A DNA stretch of 59,260 nucleotides from Flavobacteriales bacterium (GTDB lineage: Bacteria; Bacteroidota; Bacteroidia; Flavobacteriales; Schleiferiaceae), in assembly GCA_002737315.1 (NCBI GenBank), contig NSIH01000004.1:1-59260 (forward strand). Direction: 5' to 3'. The notes beneath the pieces were generated by a model, which saw only the letters and a program-made list of their open reading frames with translations, did not search any database and was not told the origin of the DNA. Position numbers and translations under genes: made by a program. This document shows, in pieces, positions 36,315 through 46,300 of this stretch (positions are counted from its first letter, which is position 1; every line of letters starts with the position of its first letter).

Positions 36315-38462
36315 CTATAAATTCTCAAGGATGAAGTTGGTCATCTTTGTGTAGAGCTGATAGCGTGTGGCGCCACCCGAAATTCCGTGGTTTTTGTCGG
36401 GGTAAATCATAAAGTCAAACTGCTTGTTGGCCTTGATCAACTCTTCGGCAAGTCGCATGGAGTTTTGAACATGCACGTTGTCGTCGGCAGAACCATGCAC
36501 CAGCAAAAAGTTGCCCTTGAGCTTTGCGGCGTGGTCCAAGGGCGAATTCACGTCGTAGTTGGTCGAGTTCTCGGCCGGAGTGCGCATGTAGCGCTCGGTG
36601 TAGATGTTGTCGTAAAAGCGCCAGTTGGTCACTGGAGCCACCGCGATGGCCGCCTTAAAGACGTCGGCGCCCTGAAGCAGGCAATTCGCCGACATGAACC
36701 CGCCGTAGGACCAGCCCCAGATGCCGATGCGGCTTGCGTCTACGTTGGGGTGCTTGGCCAGCGACTGCGCGGCGGCGATTTGGTCCTCAACCTCGTACTT
36801 ACCGAGCTGCAGGTAGGTCACCTTCTTAAAGTCACGGCCCATTCCGCCGGTTCCGCGGTTGTCGACGCAAACAATCCAGTATCCCTTGGCCGCAAGCATT
36901 TGGTACCAGAAGTAGTCTCTTCCTCCCATTTGCTCCAGCACGTTTTGCGATCCGGGCCCACCGTATACAAACATGAGTAGGGGGTATTTTTTGCTCGCGT
37001 CAAAGTTCACGGGGCGAATTTCCCAGGCGGGCAGTTTTTGACCGTTCGCAGCCTCGAGGGTATAAAATGTCTTCGGAGAAAGGGTAAAATTCTCAATGCT
37101 CTTGGACAGTTCCGCATTGTCTTCAAGCATGCGAACCTGCTGGCCGTTGCGCTGGTGCAGGCTGTAGCGCGGAGGACGGTTGCCCTCTTGGGTGCTAAGC
37201 ACATAAAAGTCAAAGGAGGACGAGAAGTCAGCCCCGTTCCAGGGCGCGTCCTTGGCTATGGCAGAGGCTTTGCCGCTTGCTAGCTTCACGCGAAACACTT
37301 CCCTCTGCCTGGCGCTCCGGCTGGCGGCCTGATAGTAGGCTTCGCCGCGGACCTCATCTACCCCGTACCACTGGGTCACGTCAAAGGATCCGCTTGTGAT
37401 GGGACTAACCTTTTTGCCGTCAGTAGAATACAAGTAATAGTGCGTGAACCCGCTGCGCTCGCTGGCCCAAACAAGACGACCGTTGGCCAAAAAGCTAAAC
37501 TCTCGCTCGGATTCGACATAGGCTGCGTCGGTTTCGAGAAAAAACAAGGAGGACGCCTTTCCCAAAGTGTAGGTCATCACCTTCATGGAGTCTTGATGGC
37601 GGTTTAGGGTGGCAAAAAACAAGGCGCCCTGAGGGCTCCAGGCCATGCGCGGAATGTACTCGTAGTTAAGGCCCTCGCTCGCCGTCTGACTGCGTCCATT
37701 GGTCCAAACATGCAGGCTGACCTTGGAATTTACCTCGCCGGCCTTGGGATACTTAAAAACATAGGGCTCTGGGTAGGTTTCGCTACCAAAAACATCCATG
37801 CTGAAGGTGGGCACGGCGGTCTCGTCAAAGCGCAGGTAGGCTAGGGACTTGCTGTCGGGGCTCCAAGCAATGCCAACGTGGAAGCCAAATTCTTCTTCGT
37901 AGACCCAGTCGGGTGCTCCGTTAATAATGGCATTGCGCTCGCCGTCGAGCGTAACAGTAGTCAGCTCGAGGCTGCTTAGATTTTGAATGTAGACGTTGTT
38001 CTCGTAGACAAAGGCAAGATTGCTTCCGTCAGGCGACAGGACCGGATTCTGAATGGGCTTACCAAAGACATGAGTCAATTTTTTGCTTTCGCGGTCAAAA
38101 ACATAGACCGAAGCCTTGTAGGAATGCCGGTAAATCGGTTCAATTTCGGACTCTAAAATCACATAGCGTTCGCCCGGTGCAAAGACGTAGTTGTTGAGAT
38201 TGAGTTGAGTTCCGTTGATTTTTAGGTTCTCGGTGGCGACCATTAAGTCGACGGCTTCGCCCGTGGCAAAACTGTAGCGCTCAATGCCTTTGGTAGTTTG
38301 GCGGCTAAAGTGAAGGCCGTCTTCGAGGGATCCAAATCCCCGCACTCCCCGTGCGCTGAAAACGCGGGATTCAAACAAGTCAGTTAACTCGACTGGGCGC
38401 TGTGCAAAAAGAGAAGCATGACCTGTAAGAAGCAAGAAGACTAGTCGGATACTGCGGTACAT
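36315..38462 (-). CDS. S9 family peptidase, dipeptidyl-peptidase IV-like
   Basis: Signal peptide MYRSIRLVFLLLTGHASLFAQ; DPP4 beta-propeller WVYEEEFGFHVGIAWSPDSKSLAYLRFDE; catalytic GIWGWSYGGFMSANCLL; GSADDNVHVQNSM; DKNHGISGGATRYQLY. Confidence 0.95.
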   Translation of the reverse strand: MYRSIRLVFLLLTGHASLFAQRPVELTDLFESRVFSARGVRGFGSLEDGLHFSRQTTKGIERYSFATGEAVDLMVATENLKINGTQLNLNNYVFAPGERYVILESEIEPIYRHSYKASVYVFDRESKKLTHVFGKPIQNPVLSPDGSNLAFVYENNVYIQNLSSLELTTVTLDGERNAIINGAPDWVYEEEFGFHVGIAWSPDSKSLAYLRFDETAVPTFSMDVFGSETYPEPYVFKYPKAGEVNSKVSLHVWTNGRSQTASEGLNYEYIPRMAWSPQGALFFATLNRHQDSMKVMTYTLGKASSLFFLETDAAYVESEREFSFLANGRLVWASERSGFTHYYLYSTDGKKVSPITSGSFDVTQWYGVDEVRGEAYYQAASRSARQREVFRVKLASGKASAIAKDAPWNGADFSSSFDFYVLSTQEGNRPPRYSLHQRNGQQVRMLEDNAELSKSIENFTLSPKTFYTLEAANGQKLPAWEIRPVNFDASKKYPLLMFVYGGPGSQNVLEQMGGRDYFWYQMLAAKGYWIVCVDNRGTGGMGRDFKKVTYLQLGKYEVEDQIAAAQSLAKHPNVDASRIGIWGWSYGGFMSANCLLQGADVFKAAIAVAPVTNWRFYDNIYTERYMRTPAENSTNYDVNSPLDHAAKLKGNFLLVHGSADDNVHVQNSMRLAEELIKANKQFDFMIYPDKNHGISGGATRYQLYTKMTNFILENL

Positions 38463-38478
38463 TTGGTTTCTAATTTTA

Positions 38479-39882
38479 ATGAAGATGGCCGAAGTTACGC
38501 GAAAATCCATTCAGGCTCTGATCGACTTAATGGGTGCGGACCAGGTCTCGGTCGACCCCGATCGTCTGGCGGACTTTTCGCATGACGAAACCGAAGACAT
38601 TCGGGTGCTGCCCGACGTGGTGGTTCGGCCGTCGACTCCCGAGGAGGTCTCGCTCTTGCTACGCTGGGCTAACGAAGCACGCATTCCCGTGACGCCCGCA
38701 GCGGCCCGCACCGGCCTGAGTGGCGGGGCTATTCCTGTGCATGGCGGAATATCTCTGAGCATGGAGCGCTTTAATCGGATTCTTGAAATCGATCCGGCAA
38801 ACTTTCAGGCAAGCGTCGAGCCCGGCGTGGTTAACCAGGTTTTTCACGAGGCATGCAAGGAGCAGGGACTGTTTTATCCGCCCGACCCCTCGTCGTGGGG
38901 CAGCAGCACCATGGGCGGCAACGTCGCCTACAACGCCGGCGGACCCAAGGCCGTGAAGTATGGCGTGACTGGGGCCTACGTGCTTAACCTCGAAGTGGTT
39001 TTGCCCAGTGGCGAGATCATCTGGACCGGCGCCAACACCCTCAAAAACAGCACGGGATACAACCTTACCCAGCTCATGGTGGGCTCGGAGGGAACCCTGG
39101 CCGTAATTACCAAGATTGTGGTCCGCTTGATTCCCTACCCGCGCCATCATTTGACGCTGCTCGCCCCCTTTGCGTCGGCAGAGGTAGCATGCGCCGCGGT
39201 AAGTCGCATTTTTCAGGCCGGAATCACCCCAAGCGGACTGGAGTTCATGGAGCGCGACGCCATCGATTGGACTCTGAGGTACGTTGACGGCGTGTCGATT
39301 CCCACCGGACCAGGCATTGAGGCCCACCTGCTGATGGAGGTTGACGGCACCGACCAAGAGGCTGTGATGCGCGAGGCGGAGCAGCTTGCCCTTGTAGCCG
39401 AGGAGGCCGGAGCTCTTGAAGTACTTTTTGCCCAAACCCAGGCAGAGCGCGACGCGCTTTGGAAGCTGCGCCGCAGGGTGGGGGAGGCCGTAAAAAAGCA
39501 CAGTGTATATAAAGAAGAAGATACCGTGGTGCCGCGGGCCAAACTGCCCGACCTGCTCCGGGCGGTCAAACGCATCGGAGGCGAGTACGGTTTTAAATCA
39601 GTCTGCTATGGTCACGCAGGCGACGGAAACCTTCACGTCAACATCGTCAAGGGCGATATGACCGATGCCGACTGGCAGGGCGAGCGCCTAAAAATGGGCA
39701 TTCGCCAAATCTTCATTGAGGTGCGTGCCATGGGCGGAACCATCTCGGGCGAGCACGGGATCGGCTTGGTTCAGCGGGAATTTATGGACTTGGCCTTTGC
39801 CCCCGCGGCCCTGGACCTTCAGCGCGGAATCAAGGCGCTGCTCGACCCCAACAATATTTTGAATCCGGGTAAGATTTTCTAG
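38479..39882 (+). CDS. FAD-binding oxidase (GlcD / D-lactate dehydrogenase family)
   Basis: VVVRPSTPEEVSLLLRWANEARIPVTPAAARTGLSGGAIPVHGGISLSMERFNRI...GHAGDGNLHVNI...SGEHGIGLVQREFM. Confidence 0.93.
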   Translation: MKMAEVTRKSIQALIDLMGADQVSVDPDRLADFSHDETEDIRVLPDVVVRPSTPEEVSLLLRWANEARIPVTPAAARTGLSGGAIPVHGGISLSMERFNRILEIDPANFQASVEPGVVNQVFHEACKEQGLFYPPDPSSWGSSTMGGNVAYNAGGPKAVKYGVTGAYVLNLEVVLPSGEIIWTGANTLKNSTGYNLTQLMVGSEGTLAVITKIVVRLIPYPRHHLTLLAPFASAEVACAAVSRIFQAGITPSGLEFMERDAIDWTLRYVDGVSIPTGPGIEAHLLMEVDGTDQEAVMREAEQLALVAEEAGALEVLFAQTQAERDALWKLRRRVGEAVKKHSVYKEEDTVVPRAKLPDLLRAVKRIGGEYGFKSVCYGHAGDGNLHVNIVKGDMTDADWQGERLKMGIRQIFIEVRAMGGTISGEHGIGLVQREFMDLAFAPAALDLQRGIKALLDPNNILNPGKIF

Positions 39883-39885
39883 AAT

Positions 39886-40446
39886 CTAGCGAACTTCTAC
39901 TCCTTCATCGAGGGAAAGTCCCTGAAAACGTGGAGCGGCCATGCCCGGTCGAGCCTGATTCAGCGCGTAGCGCATCCAGTGCACGTCGCACCATTCTCCA
40001 AACTTTTGACCTGCCGCGCTGTAGGTAGCAAATGATTCGTAGCCGCATGCGGCATGCAGAGCGATGCTAGCGTCGTTGGGTAGCGTGATGACACCATAGG
40101 CCCAGACGAACCCGCGCTCAACCAGCGAAGGCAAGAGGGCGGAGTAGAGCGCGCGGCCCAGGCCCTGGCGGTGGGCGGTGGGCGCAACGTACACGCTGGT
40201 TTCTACGGTCCACTGGTACGCGATGCGCTCGCGGTGTGTGGTTGCGTAGGCATAGCCTAGAATGGAGCCGTTGGCGTCTTCAGCCACCCAAAACGGGAAA
40301 CGCCCGGCGATCTGCGCCAGGCGTTCCGAAAAGTCGTTCAGCGACGGAACTTCAACCTCAAAGGTGGCCGAAGAATTGGCTATGATAGGGCCGTAAATGG
40401 CTAAAATTTGCGCACTGTCCGCAGGCCGGTAGGGGCGAAGGGTCAT
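39886..40446 (-). CDS. GNAT N-acetyltransferase (phosphinothricin acetyltransferase-like)
   Basis: LRPYRPADSAQILAIYGPIIANSSATFEVEVPS...TVETSVYVAPTAHRQGLGRALYSALLPSLVERGF. Confidence 0.9.
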   Translation of the reverse strand: MTLRPYRPADSAQILAIYGPIIANSSATFEVEVPSLNDFSERLAQIAGRFPFWVAEDANGSILGYAYATTHRERIAYQWTVETSVYVAPTAHRQGLGRALYSALLPSLVERGFVWAYGVITLPNDASIALHAACGYESFATYSAAGQKFGEWCDVHWMRYALNQARPGMAAPRFQGLSLDEGVEVR

Positions 40447-40447
40447 T

Positions 40448-41134
40448 TTAGTCCCTGCGACCCATGTAAAGCATAATGTAGTAGAGCAGCTGGGTTACTG
40501 CGGCTGCGGCAGCCACGAGGTAGGTTCTCGCAGCCCACTTAAGCGCGTCCTCTGCCTGGTGGTGGTTGCTGGCATCGGTAATGCCTGCTCCCTGAAGCCA
40601 AACTAAGGCACGGCGTGAAGCGTCGTATTCTACGGGCAGGGTAACTAGGGCAAAAGTGGCCACAACAGCCTGTGCGGCAATGACCACCACAAGGGCCTGC
40701 TCAAAACCAAGACCGAGGACACTCATTCCCAAAATAGAAAACAAAAACACCATGTTCATGATTTTGCCGCTAAAGCTCACCACGGGAACCATTTTGCTGC
40801 GCATGGTCAGCCATGCATAGGCCGTGGCGTGCTGTACCGCATGCCCGCACTCGTGGGCGGCAACCGCAGCTGCCGAGATGTTTCTGCCCTCGTAGACCTC
40901 GGGAGACAAATTCACGGTTTTGTTGGCTGGATTGTAGTGGTCGGTCAGCTGGCCAGGTACACTAATGATCTGAACGCTGTCAAGCCCATAGAAATTGAGC
41001 ATTCGCCGCGCGACCTCGGCTCCAGAGAGTCCGCTGGAGAGGTAGCTCTCGGAATACTTTTTAAAACGGTTCTTTAAGCGAGCTTGCACCGCGAAGCCGG
41101 CAACCATAAAAACGAGGAGGATAATAAAAATCAT
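40448..41134 (-). CDS. Zinc metallopeptidase, YugP-like
   Basis: GLSGAEVARRMLNFYGLDSVQI...AAAVAAHECGHAVQHATAYAW (HExxH-like) with flanking TM segments. Confidence 0.88.
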   Translation of the reverse strand: MIFIILLVFMVAGFAVQARLKNRFKKYSESYLSSGLSGAEVARRMLNFYGLDSVQIISVPGQLTDHYNPANKTVNLSPEVYEGRNISAAAVAAHECGHAVQHATAYAWLTMRSKMVPVVSFSGKIMNMVFLFSILGMSVLGLGFEQALVVVIAAQAVVATFALVTLPVEYDASRRALVWLQGAGITDASNHHQAEDALKWAARTYLVAAAAAVTQLLYYIMLYMGRRD

Positions 41135-41211
41135 AGTTTGGTCGATAAGTGAGTGGAAAAGTACAAATCTTGTGCCTGATTTTGCTAACGCTCCCTACTT
41201 AATTTGCACCC

Positions 41212-41988
41212 ATGGATCTACCCCTGATTTTGGTTACCAACGACGACGGCATCACAGCGCCGGGAATCCGTCGCTTAATCCATGCCATGAACGGCTTGGG
41301 GACGGTTGTTGTCGTGGCTCCAGACAGCCCACAAAGTGGTATGGGTCATGCTATTACGCTTCATGATTCCCTGCGCCTTCGGCCGATGCAAATCGATGCA
41401 GGCCCCCAAACAGAGTACTCCTGCAGCGGTACGCCAGTAGACTGCGTGAAGCTTGCCCTGCACGAGGTACTCAAGGATCGCAAGCCCGATTTAATTGTCA
41501 GTGGAGTCAACCACGGCAGCAACGCAAGCGTCAACGTCATCTACAGCGGGACCATGTCGGCCGCAGTAGAGGGTGCCATGCAGGCTGTTCCAAGCATTGG
41601 ATTCAGTCTTTTGGACTCCCGTTGGGACGCGGACTTTAGTGCTCTAGAACCCTACCTGAAGCAAATTGCACGAAACGTGCTCGATCAGGGATTACCCAAA
41701 GGAACCTGCCTTAACGTGAATTTTCCGCATGCCGATAAGGCGCCCTATGCCGGGGTGCGCGTGGCCCGCCAGGCCCTAGGCTTCTGGAAGGAAGAGTTTG
41801 AGGAGCGCTTTGACCCCAACGGCAAGCCCTATTTTTGGATGCGCGGGGACTACTTTAACCCCGACGGGGCTACCGATACCGACATCTGGGCGCTTGATAA
41901 TGGGTACGTCAGTGTGGTTCCGACCCATTTTGACCTTACCGCTCACGACGCTTTGGCTGATCTTAAAGGCCGCCTCGACCAGCAATGA
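41212..41988 (+). CDS. surE: 5'/3'-nucleotidase SurE
   Basis: LILVTNDDGITAPGIRRLIHAM...VVVAPDSPQSGMGHAITL...SCSGTPVDCVKLAL...SGVNHGSNASVNVIYSGTMSAAVEGAM. Confidence 0.97.
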   Translation: MDLPLILVTNDDGITAPGIRRLIHAMNGLGTVVVVAPDSPQSGMGHAITLHDSLRLRPMQIDAGPQTEYSCSGTPVDCVKLALHEVLKDRKPDLIVSGVNHGSNASVNVIYSGTMSAAVEGAMQAVPSIGFSLLDSRWDADFSALEPYLKQIARNVLDQGLPKGTCLNVNFPHADKAPYAGVRVARQALGFWKEEFEERFDPNGKPYFWMRGDYFNPDGATDTDIWALDNGYVSVVPTHFDLTAHDALADLKGRLDQQ

Positions 41989-42290
41989 GCCCTGGTCCCC
42001 GCAGAGATCGACTCGAAGCCTACATGGGTCTTGCCGTTGCTGCGGGCACGCCCTGGTTCGCCTGGTCCTTTTTGTTGGCGACCTATCCGAACCTGCCTCC
42101 CGTTGCGGAGCTGGATTCTGACCTTTGGGCTTATTTACTCAACCGTGTTTTGGGAATTTCGCTGGTGCTTGAGGGGATTTTTTTGACGCTTGCCATTGTT
42201 TTGAAGCGCTACCGCATGGCCTTCAGTATGGTGCTCATTAGCGCAGTCTATCTCATTGTTGCGGTTTATTGGCGGTGGGAATGGCTATAA
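41985..42290 (+). CDS. Small membrane protein, hypothetical
   Basis: 101 aa with three predicted TM segments; ATGA coupling to surE. Confidence 0.6.
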   Translation: MSPGPRRDRLEAYMGLAVAAGTPWFAWSFLLATYPNLPPVAELDSDLWAYLLNRVLGISLVLEGIFLTLAIVLKRYRMAFSMVLISAVYLIVAVYWRWEWL

Positions 42291-43381
42291 AACGCGTTTT
42301 TATTTTAGCAGGCGAAGCCTCGGGCGACGTTCTGGGTGCTGAGATTCTGCGCGCACTGCGTTCGGTGCAACCTGATTGGTATTTTGATGCTTGGGGAGGC
42401 CCAGAACTCAGCCGCGCCTTGGGCAAACCAGTGCTTCGCGGGCTGGAGAGCCTTGCCTTTATGGGGTTCTTAGACGTGCTGCGCAACAGCCGCTCGGTCT
42501 TGGCTAACCTTCGCGAGGCAAAGGCAATCCTCGCGGAGCCCTGGGACCTCGTGCTGCTGGTGGACTACCCGGGATTCAACCTGCGCCTGGCCAAGTGGAT
42601 GGCGAAGCGCCCTTGGCGCAGCGAGCGCCGGGTGGTTCAGCTCGTTGCACCAAGCGTCTGGGCCTGGAAGGAGTCTAGGGTAGAAATCCTCGCCAAGGCC
42701 TTTGATGCAGTTATTGCCTTGCTGCCTTTTGAACCAGAATTTTTGCAGCAGCGGGGCGTGAATGCATCCTATTTTGGGCATCCTGCCCTGGATCGCTACG
42801 AATCCGACTCCAGTACAAGCCAGTCTTTTGGCCTGGTGCTTGCCCCAGGGTCGCGCCGTTCGGAACTCGAGCGCCTCGTGCCGGTGTTTGCGGCGACTGC
42901 CGAGCGATTGGGGCAGATTCCGCTATGGATACGACCGAGTTCGTGGACCGAGACGCAGTACCGAGTATTGCTGCGGGGCATCCTCAATGCGGAGCCGCGC
43001 GGAACCATTGCTCAGGGAATGGGCAGCGCAAAAGGGGCGAGGCTTGCCCTGGTCGCCAGCGGAACGGCCACCCTGGAACTCGGAATTCTTGGCATCCCCA
43101 TGGTCGTTGCCTATCGGGTTGATCCGCTCAGTTTTGCCATCGCCAAGCGCTTGGTAACGGTGAAGCATGTGTCGCTGGTTAATTTGGTTTTGGGCAGAGG
43201 GGCGGTGGCCGAGCACCTCCAGGAATCCTGCAACGCAGAGAACCTCGCGCGGGAGCTTCAAAAGATTAATGCCGAGGGCCCTGAGCGCGCGCAAATGCTT
43301 GACGATTTGACGGAATTTCGCTCGATGCTGGGCCATTCAGGCGCCATGGACCGCATTGCTCACTATGTGCTGACCTTATGA
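42281..43381 (+). CDS. lpxB: Lipid-A-disaccharide synthase
   Basis: RVFILAGEASGDVLGAEILRALRSVQPDWYFDAWGGPEL...VDYPGFNLRLAKWM...LVLAPGSRRSELERLVPVF. Confidence 0.95.
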   Translation: MAIKRVFILAGEASGDVLGAEILRALRSVQPDWYFDAWGGPELSRALGKPVLRGLESLAFMGFLDVLRNSRSVLANLREAKAILAEPWDLVLLVDYPGFNLRLAKWMAKRPWRSERRVVQLVAPSVWAWKESRVEILAKAFDAVIALLPFEPEFLQQRGVNASYFGHPALDRYESDSSTSQSFGLVLAPGSRRSELERLVPVFAATAERLGQIPLWIRPSSWTETQYRVLLRGILNAEPRGTIAQGMGSAKGARLALVASGTATLELGILGIPMVVAYRVDPLSFAIAKRLVTVKHVSLVNLVLGRGAVAEHLQESCNAENLARELQKINAEGPERAQMLDDLTEFRSMLGHSGAMDRIAHYVLTL

Positions 43382-44526
43382 GGATTAGGTTGGTTTTTGG
43401 GCTTTTAGCCTCGCTTCTTCTGATGCCTTCTGCGCTGGCCATGCCCCAGGTGAGGGTGCGGATTTATGCCGTTAAAGACGTTTATGAGTTTAAAATGGGC
43501 GGAACCACCCTGCGCAGCATCTGGTTTTTGCTCGGAGCCCAACCCGACACCGTGGAGTCGAGCAACCTGCATTTGCGACGGTCAGGAGCCATGGTTCAGG
43601 GTAATACCGACGGAACCTGGCGTAGCGCAGACTCCATACGGGTTGAGGCCGACCAGCCTGTAGCAACGGAGGGTCCCTCGGGGCAGCGGCGTAGTTATCC
43701 CGGTGGATTTACACTGGCTCCGCTCGGTGCGACCGAGCTTTTGGTGGTCAATCGAGTTCCGCTGGAGGATTATGTGGCCGGAGTCGTCAATGCAGAGCTC
43801 GGCAAGTACCTGGGGCGCGAGCTTTGGCGAGCTCAGGCGACGGTAGCTCGCACCTGGTGGGCTGCCAACCGGCGCAAGTACGCGCCATTGGGCTACCAAG
43901 TTAGCGACGACGTGCGTTCTCAGGTTTACCACGGATGGCCGGCTGATTCCACGCGGCGTTTTAACCTGATTGAGGCGGCGTTCAGCACCGAGGGCTTGCT
44001 GCTCTACCGCGCCGACACCAATGCCTTTGTGGAGACGCTTTTTCACGCCAATTCGGGCGGAGAACTGATGCCGGCAGCTTGGTACTTCAAGCCAAGCGCC
44101 CATCTGGTGAACAAGCCCGATAGCTTTAGTCTAGATTGTCCGCAAACCTATTGGGTAAAGCGCATTCCGAGCGCCGATTGGATTCGGTTTTTTGCGCAAA
44201 CCTGGTCGGTATCTTCCACCAACGAAAGCCTGCGGCAAGCGGTTTTTAGCATTGAGCAAGACAGCCGCCGCGAGTTCTTGGAGTGGAACGGCAACAAAAT
44301 TCGCTTTAGGCTTCTGCGCGAGCGTTTTGGCCTTCGGTCGTCCTGGTTTTCTACCGAACTTGAGGGCAACGAGGTGCTTTTGCACGGACGCGGCAACGGC
44401 CACGGAATCGGACTTTCTCAGGAGGGCGCATGGCGCATGAGCCAGCTGGGCTATGGGTTTAGGTCGATTCTCGAACACTACTACCCGGGTGCCCGCCTGA
44501 GTGATTTGCAGCACTCGGGGCTCTGA
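43378..44526 (+). CDS. SpoIID/LytB domain-containing protein
   Basis: NRVPLEDYVAGVVNAELGKYLGRELWRAQATVARTWWAANRRKY...GRGNGHGIGLSQEGAWRMSQLGYGFRSILEHYYPGARL. Confidence 0.9.
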   Translation: MRIRLVFGLLASLLLMPSALAMPQVRVRIYAVKDVYEFKMGGTTLRSIWFLLGAQPDTVESSNLHLRRSGAMVQGNTDGTWRSADSIRVEADQPVATEGPSGQRRSYPGGFTLAPLGATELLVVNRVPLEDYVAGVVNAELGKYLGRELWRAQATVARTWWAANRRKYAPLGYQVSDDVRSQVYHGWPADSTRRFNLIEAAFSTEGLLLYRADTNAFVETLFHANSGGELMPAAWYFKPSAHLVNKPDSFSLDCPQTYWVKRIPSADWIRFFAQTWSVSSTNESLRQAVFSIEQDSRREFLEWNGNKIRFRLLRERFGLRSSWFSTELEGNEVLLHGRGNGHGIGLSQEGAWRMSQLGYGFRSILEHYYPGARLSDLQHSGL

Positions 44527-46300
44527 GCGTCCGGCCTGTTTTTTAGAAGCGGAATTCGTTAAAAAACGCTTGCTCGGGCTCTGCGCTGCATTTTGCAGCA
44601 TGGTTGTTTGGGCTATGCTTGGAATGTGGGCTGGACTCTTTGCCTTGCCGGGCGAGAGCCGCATGCTCTGGGCTGCTACGGGCCTTGTTTTGGTCGCTAT
44701 TGCTGCCCTGGCCTCGGCGGGGTCCCTGCGTCTTAGAATTTTATTTTGGGCGGACTTCGCGTGGCTTAGAGGCTTTGGCCTCATGCTTCTGGTTGCAAGC
44801 ATCCGTACGGTTCCAAACATGCCCCAGCTGGATGTACCCCGCCGCTGCGAAGGCTGGTACTGGACCCAGGGATCGGGAATCATTGAGGACTCCTCGGGCT
44901 TGAAGCTTCGGTGCTACGATACCCTTCAAGAGGGTTTTGCCTACCAACTGCGGCTGGACCTGATTCCGCTTGACAGCGCCCAGGTTCCATGGGCTTTTGA
45001 CGCAGCCAAGGCTGCGGCCCCCCGCGGCATCGTCGCTCGGGCAAAGATCAGGGCTCGTTTGACTCGAGTGCCCATGGCAAGCGCATGGTGGAGACGAAGC
45101 GCAATCTGGGGCCGAAACCAGATTCAAAAACTCCCTTGGGGCCCTGCTTCGCGCGGGCTTACCCAGGCCTTGTGGATCGGAGACATGGACGATCTTCCCG
45201 AGTCGAGCATGCAGGCATTCCAGGCCCTGGGAATAATACACGTGCTGTCGGTGTCGGGATTCCATCTCGGCCTGATTTGGGTCGGAATGCTCGGTCTGCT
45301 GCCCTTGGTTCCGCGCGCTGCTCGGGGCTTGGTAACCCTTATCGCGCTGGCCGTCGTCTGGGCATTTGTAGCGGTTGTGGGCTTTGCTCCCAGCGCTATT
45401 AGGTCCGCAGCCATGATTACGGTGGTGGGCATAATTGGCCTAGGGGGCAACCGTCCGCGCGGCATCGACGCCTTTGCACTCGCTCAGGTTGGACTGCTGG
45501 TATTCTTCCCCAAGATGGCTTATCAGCTTGGCTTTCAGTTGTCTTCGGCCGCGGTTCTCGGGCTTATTTTGGCCTCTCCGCCCGCCACAGTGGGCCACAA
45601 AAGCAGCAAAATCATCGCAGGCCTGCGAACCTCCTTGGCGGCTCAATGGGCTACCACGCCGCTGGCCCTGCCCATTTTTCACTCCATGCCCCTCACGTTT
45701 TTGCTCAGCAACTTTTTGCTCGTGCCGCCGCTGCTCATGGTCTATCCCTACAGCATCTTGGCTTTTTGCGGACTTCCCATGCCCGATCCGGAGCCTCTGC
45801 TCGAGGGCCTGGCGCGAATTGCGTCGGACCCTCGCCTGGTCTGGGCGGACCGCTTCCCTTCATCGACCCAAACCGCGCTGCTGGTGTTTTATACCCTGGC
45901 GGGGCTGCTGGCCCTGCGCAGGCGAAGGCCTTGGATTGTGGCTGCGGCCCTTGCCTTCACGGCGCTTGTTTTAGCGCAAAGCGTACCCCGTTTGCACCAG
46001 GAGCAGCGTTGGATTGCATTGGGGCGCGGAATAGCCTGCATTCAAGTGCGCGGAGACAGCGTCCGAGTCTATGGCACCAAGTACCTTTTAGCCAACGACT
46101 TCCTATGGACGCGATCCATGCAGCCCTATTTTAGGTCCCGAGGAATAAAATACCTTGGGAAGCATCCGCGCTCATATAAGGTCATGGAGCAGGGGTTTAG
46201 AGCCCACCAAATTGGTTTAGGCCATGAGCTCCCGAAGCGCGATGACCTGCCGGGCCTCGAGAGGGTCGTGAACCCGCAGAATTTGGGCTCCGCGCTCTAA
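44501..46300 (+). CDS. comEC: ComEC/Rec2 family competence protein (DNA uptake channel)
   Basis: MQAFQALGIIHVLSVSGFHLGLIWVGMLGLLP...GFAPSAIRSAAMITVVGIIGLGGNRPRGIDAFALAQVGLLVFFPKMAYQLGFQLSSAAVLGL. Confidence 0.9.
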   Translation: MICSTRGSERPACFLEAEFVKKRLLGLCAAFCSMVVWAMLGMWAGLFALPGESRMLWAATGLVLVAIAALASAGSLRLRILFWADFAWLRGFGLMLLVASIRTVPNMPQLDVPRRCEGWYWTQGSGIIEDSSGLKLRCYDTLQEGFAYQLRLDLIPLDSAQVPWAFDAAKAAAPRGIVARAKIRARLTRVPMASAWWRRSAIWGRNQIQKLPWGPASRGLTQALWIGDMDDLPESSMQAFQALGIIHVLSVSGFHLGLIWVGMLGLLPLVPRAARGLVTLIALAVVWAFVAVVGFAPSAIRSAAMITVVGIIGLGGNRPRGIDAFALAQVGLLVFFPKMAYQLGFQLSSAAVLGLILASPPATVGHKSSKIIAGLRTSLAAQWATTPLALPIFHSMPLTFLLSNFLLVPPLLMVYPYSILAFCGLPMPDPEPLLEGLARIASDPRLVWADRFPSSTQTALLVFYTLAGLLALRRRRPWIVAAALAFTALVLAQSVPRLHQEQRWIALGRGIACIQVRGDSVRVYGTKYLLANDFLWTRSMQPYFRSRGIKYLGKHPRSYKVMEQGFRAHQIGLGHELPKRDDLPGLERVVNPQNLGSAL

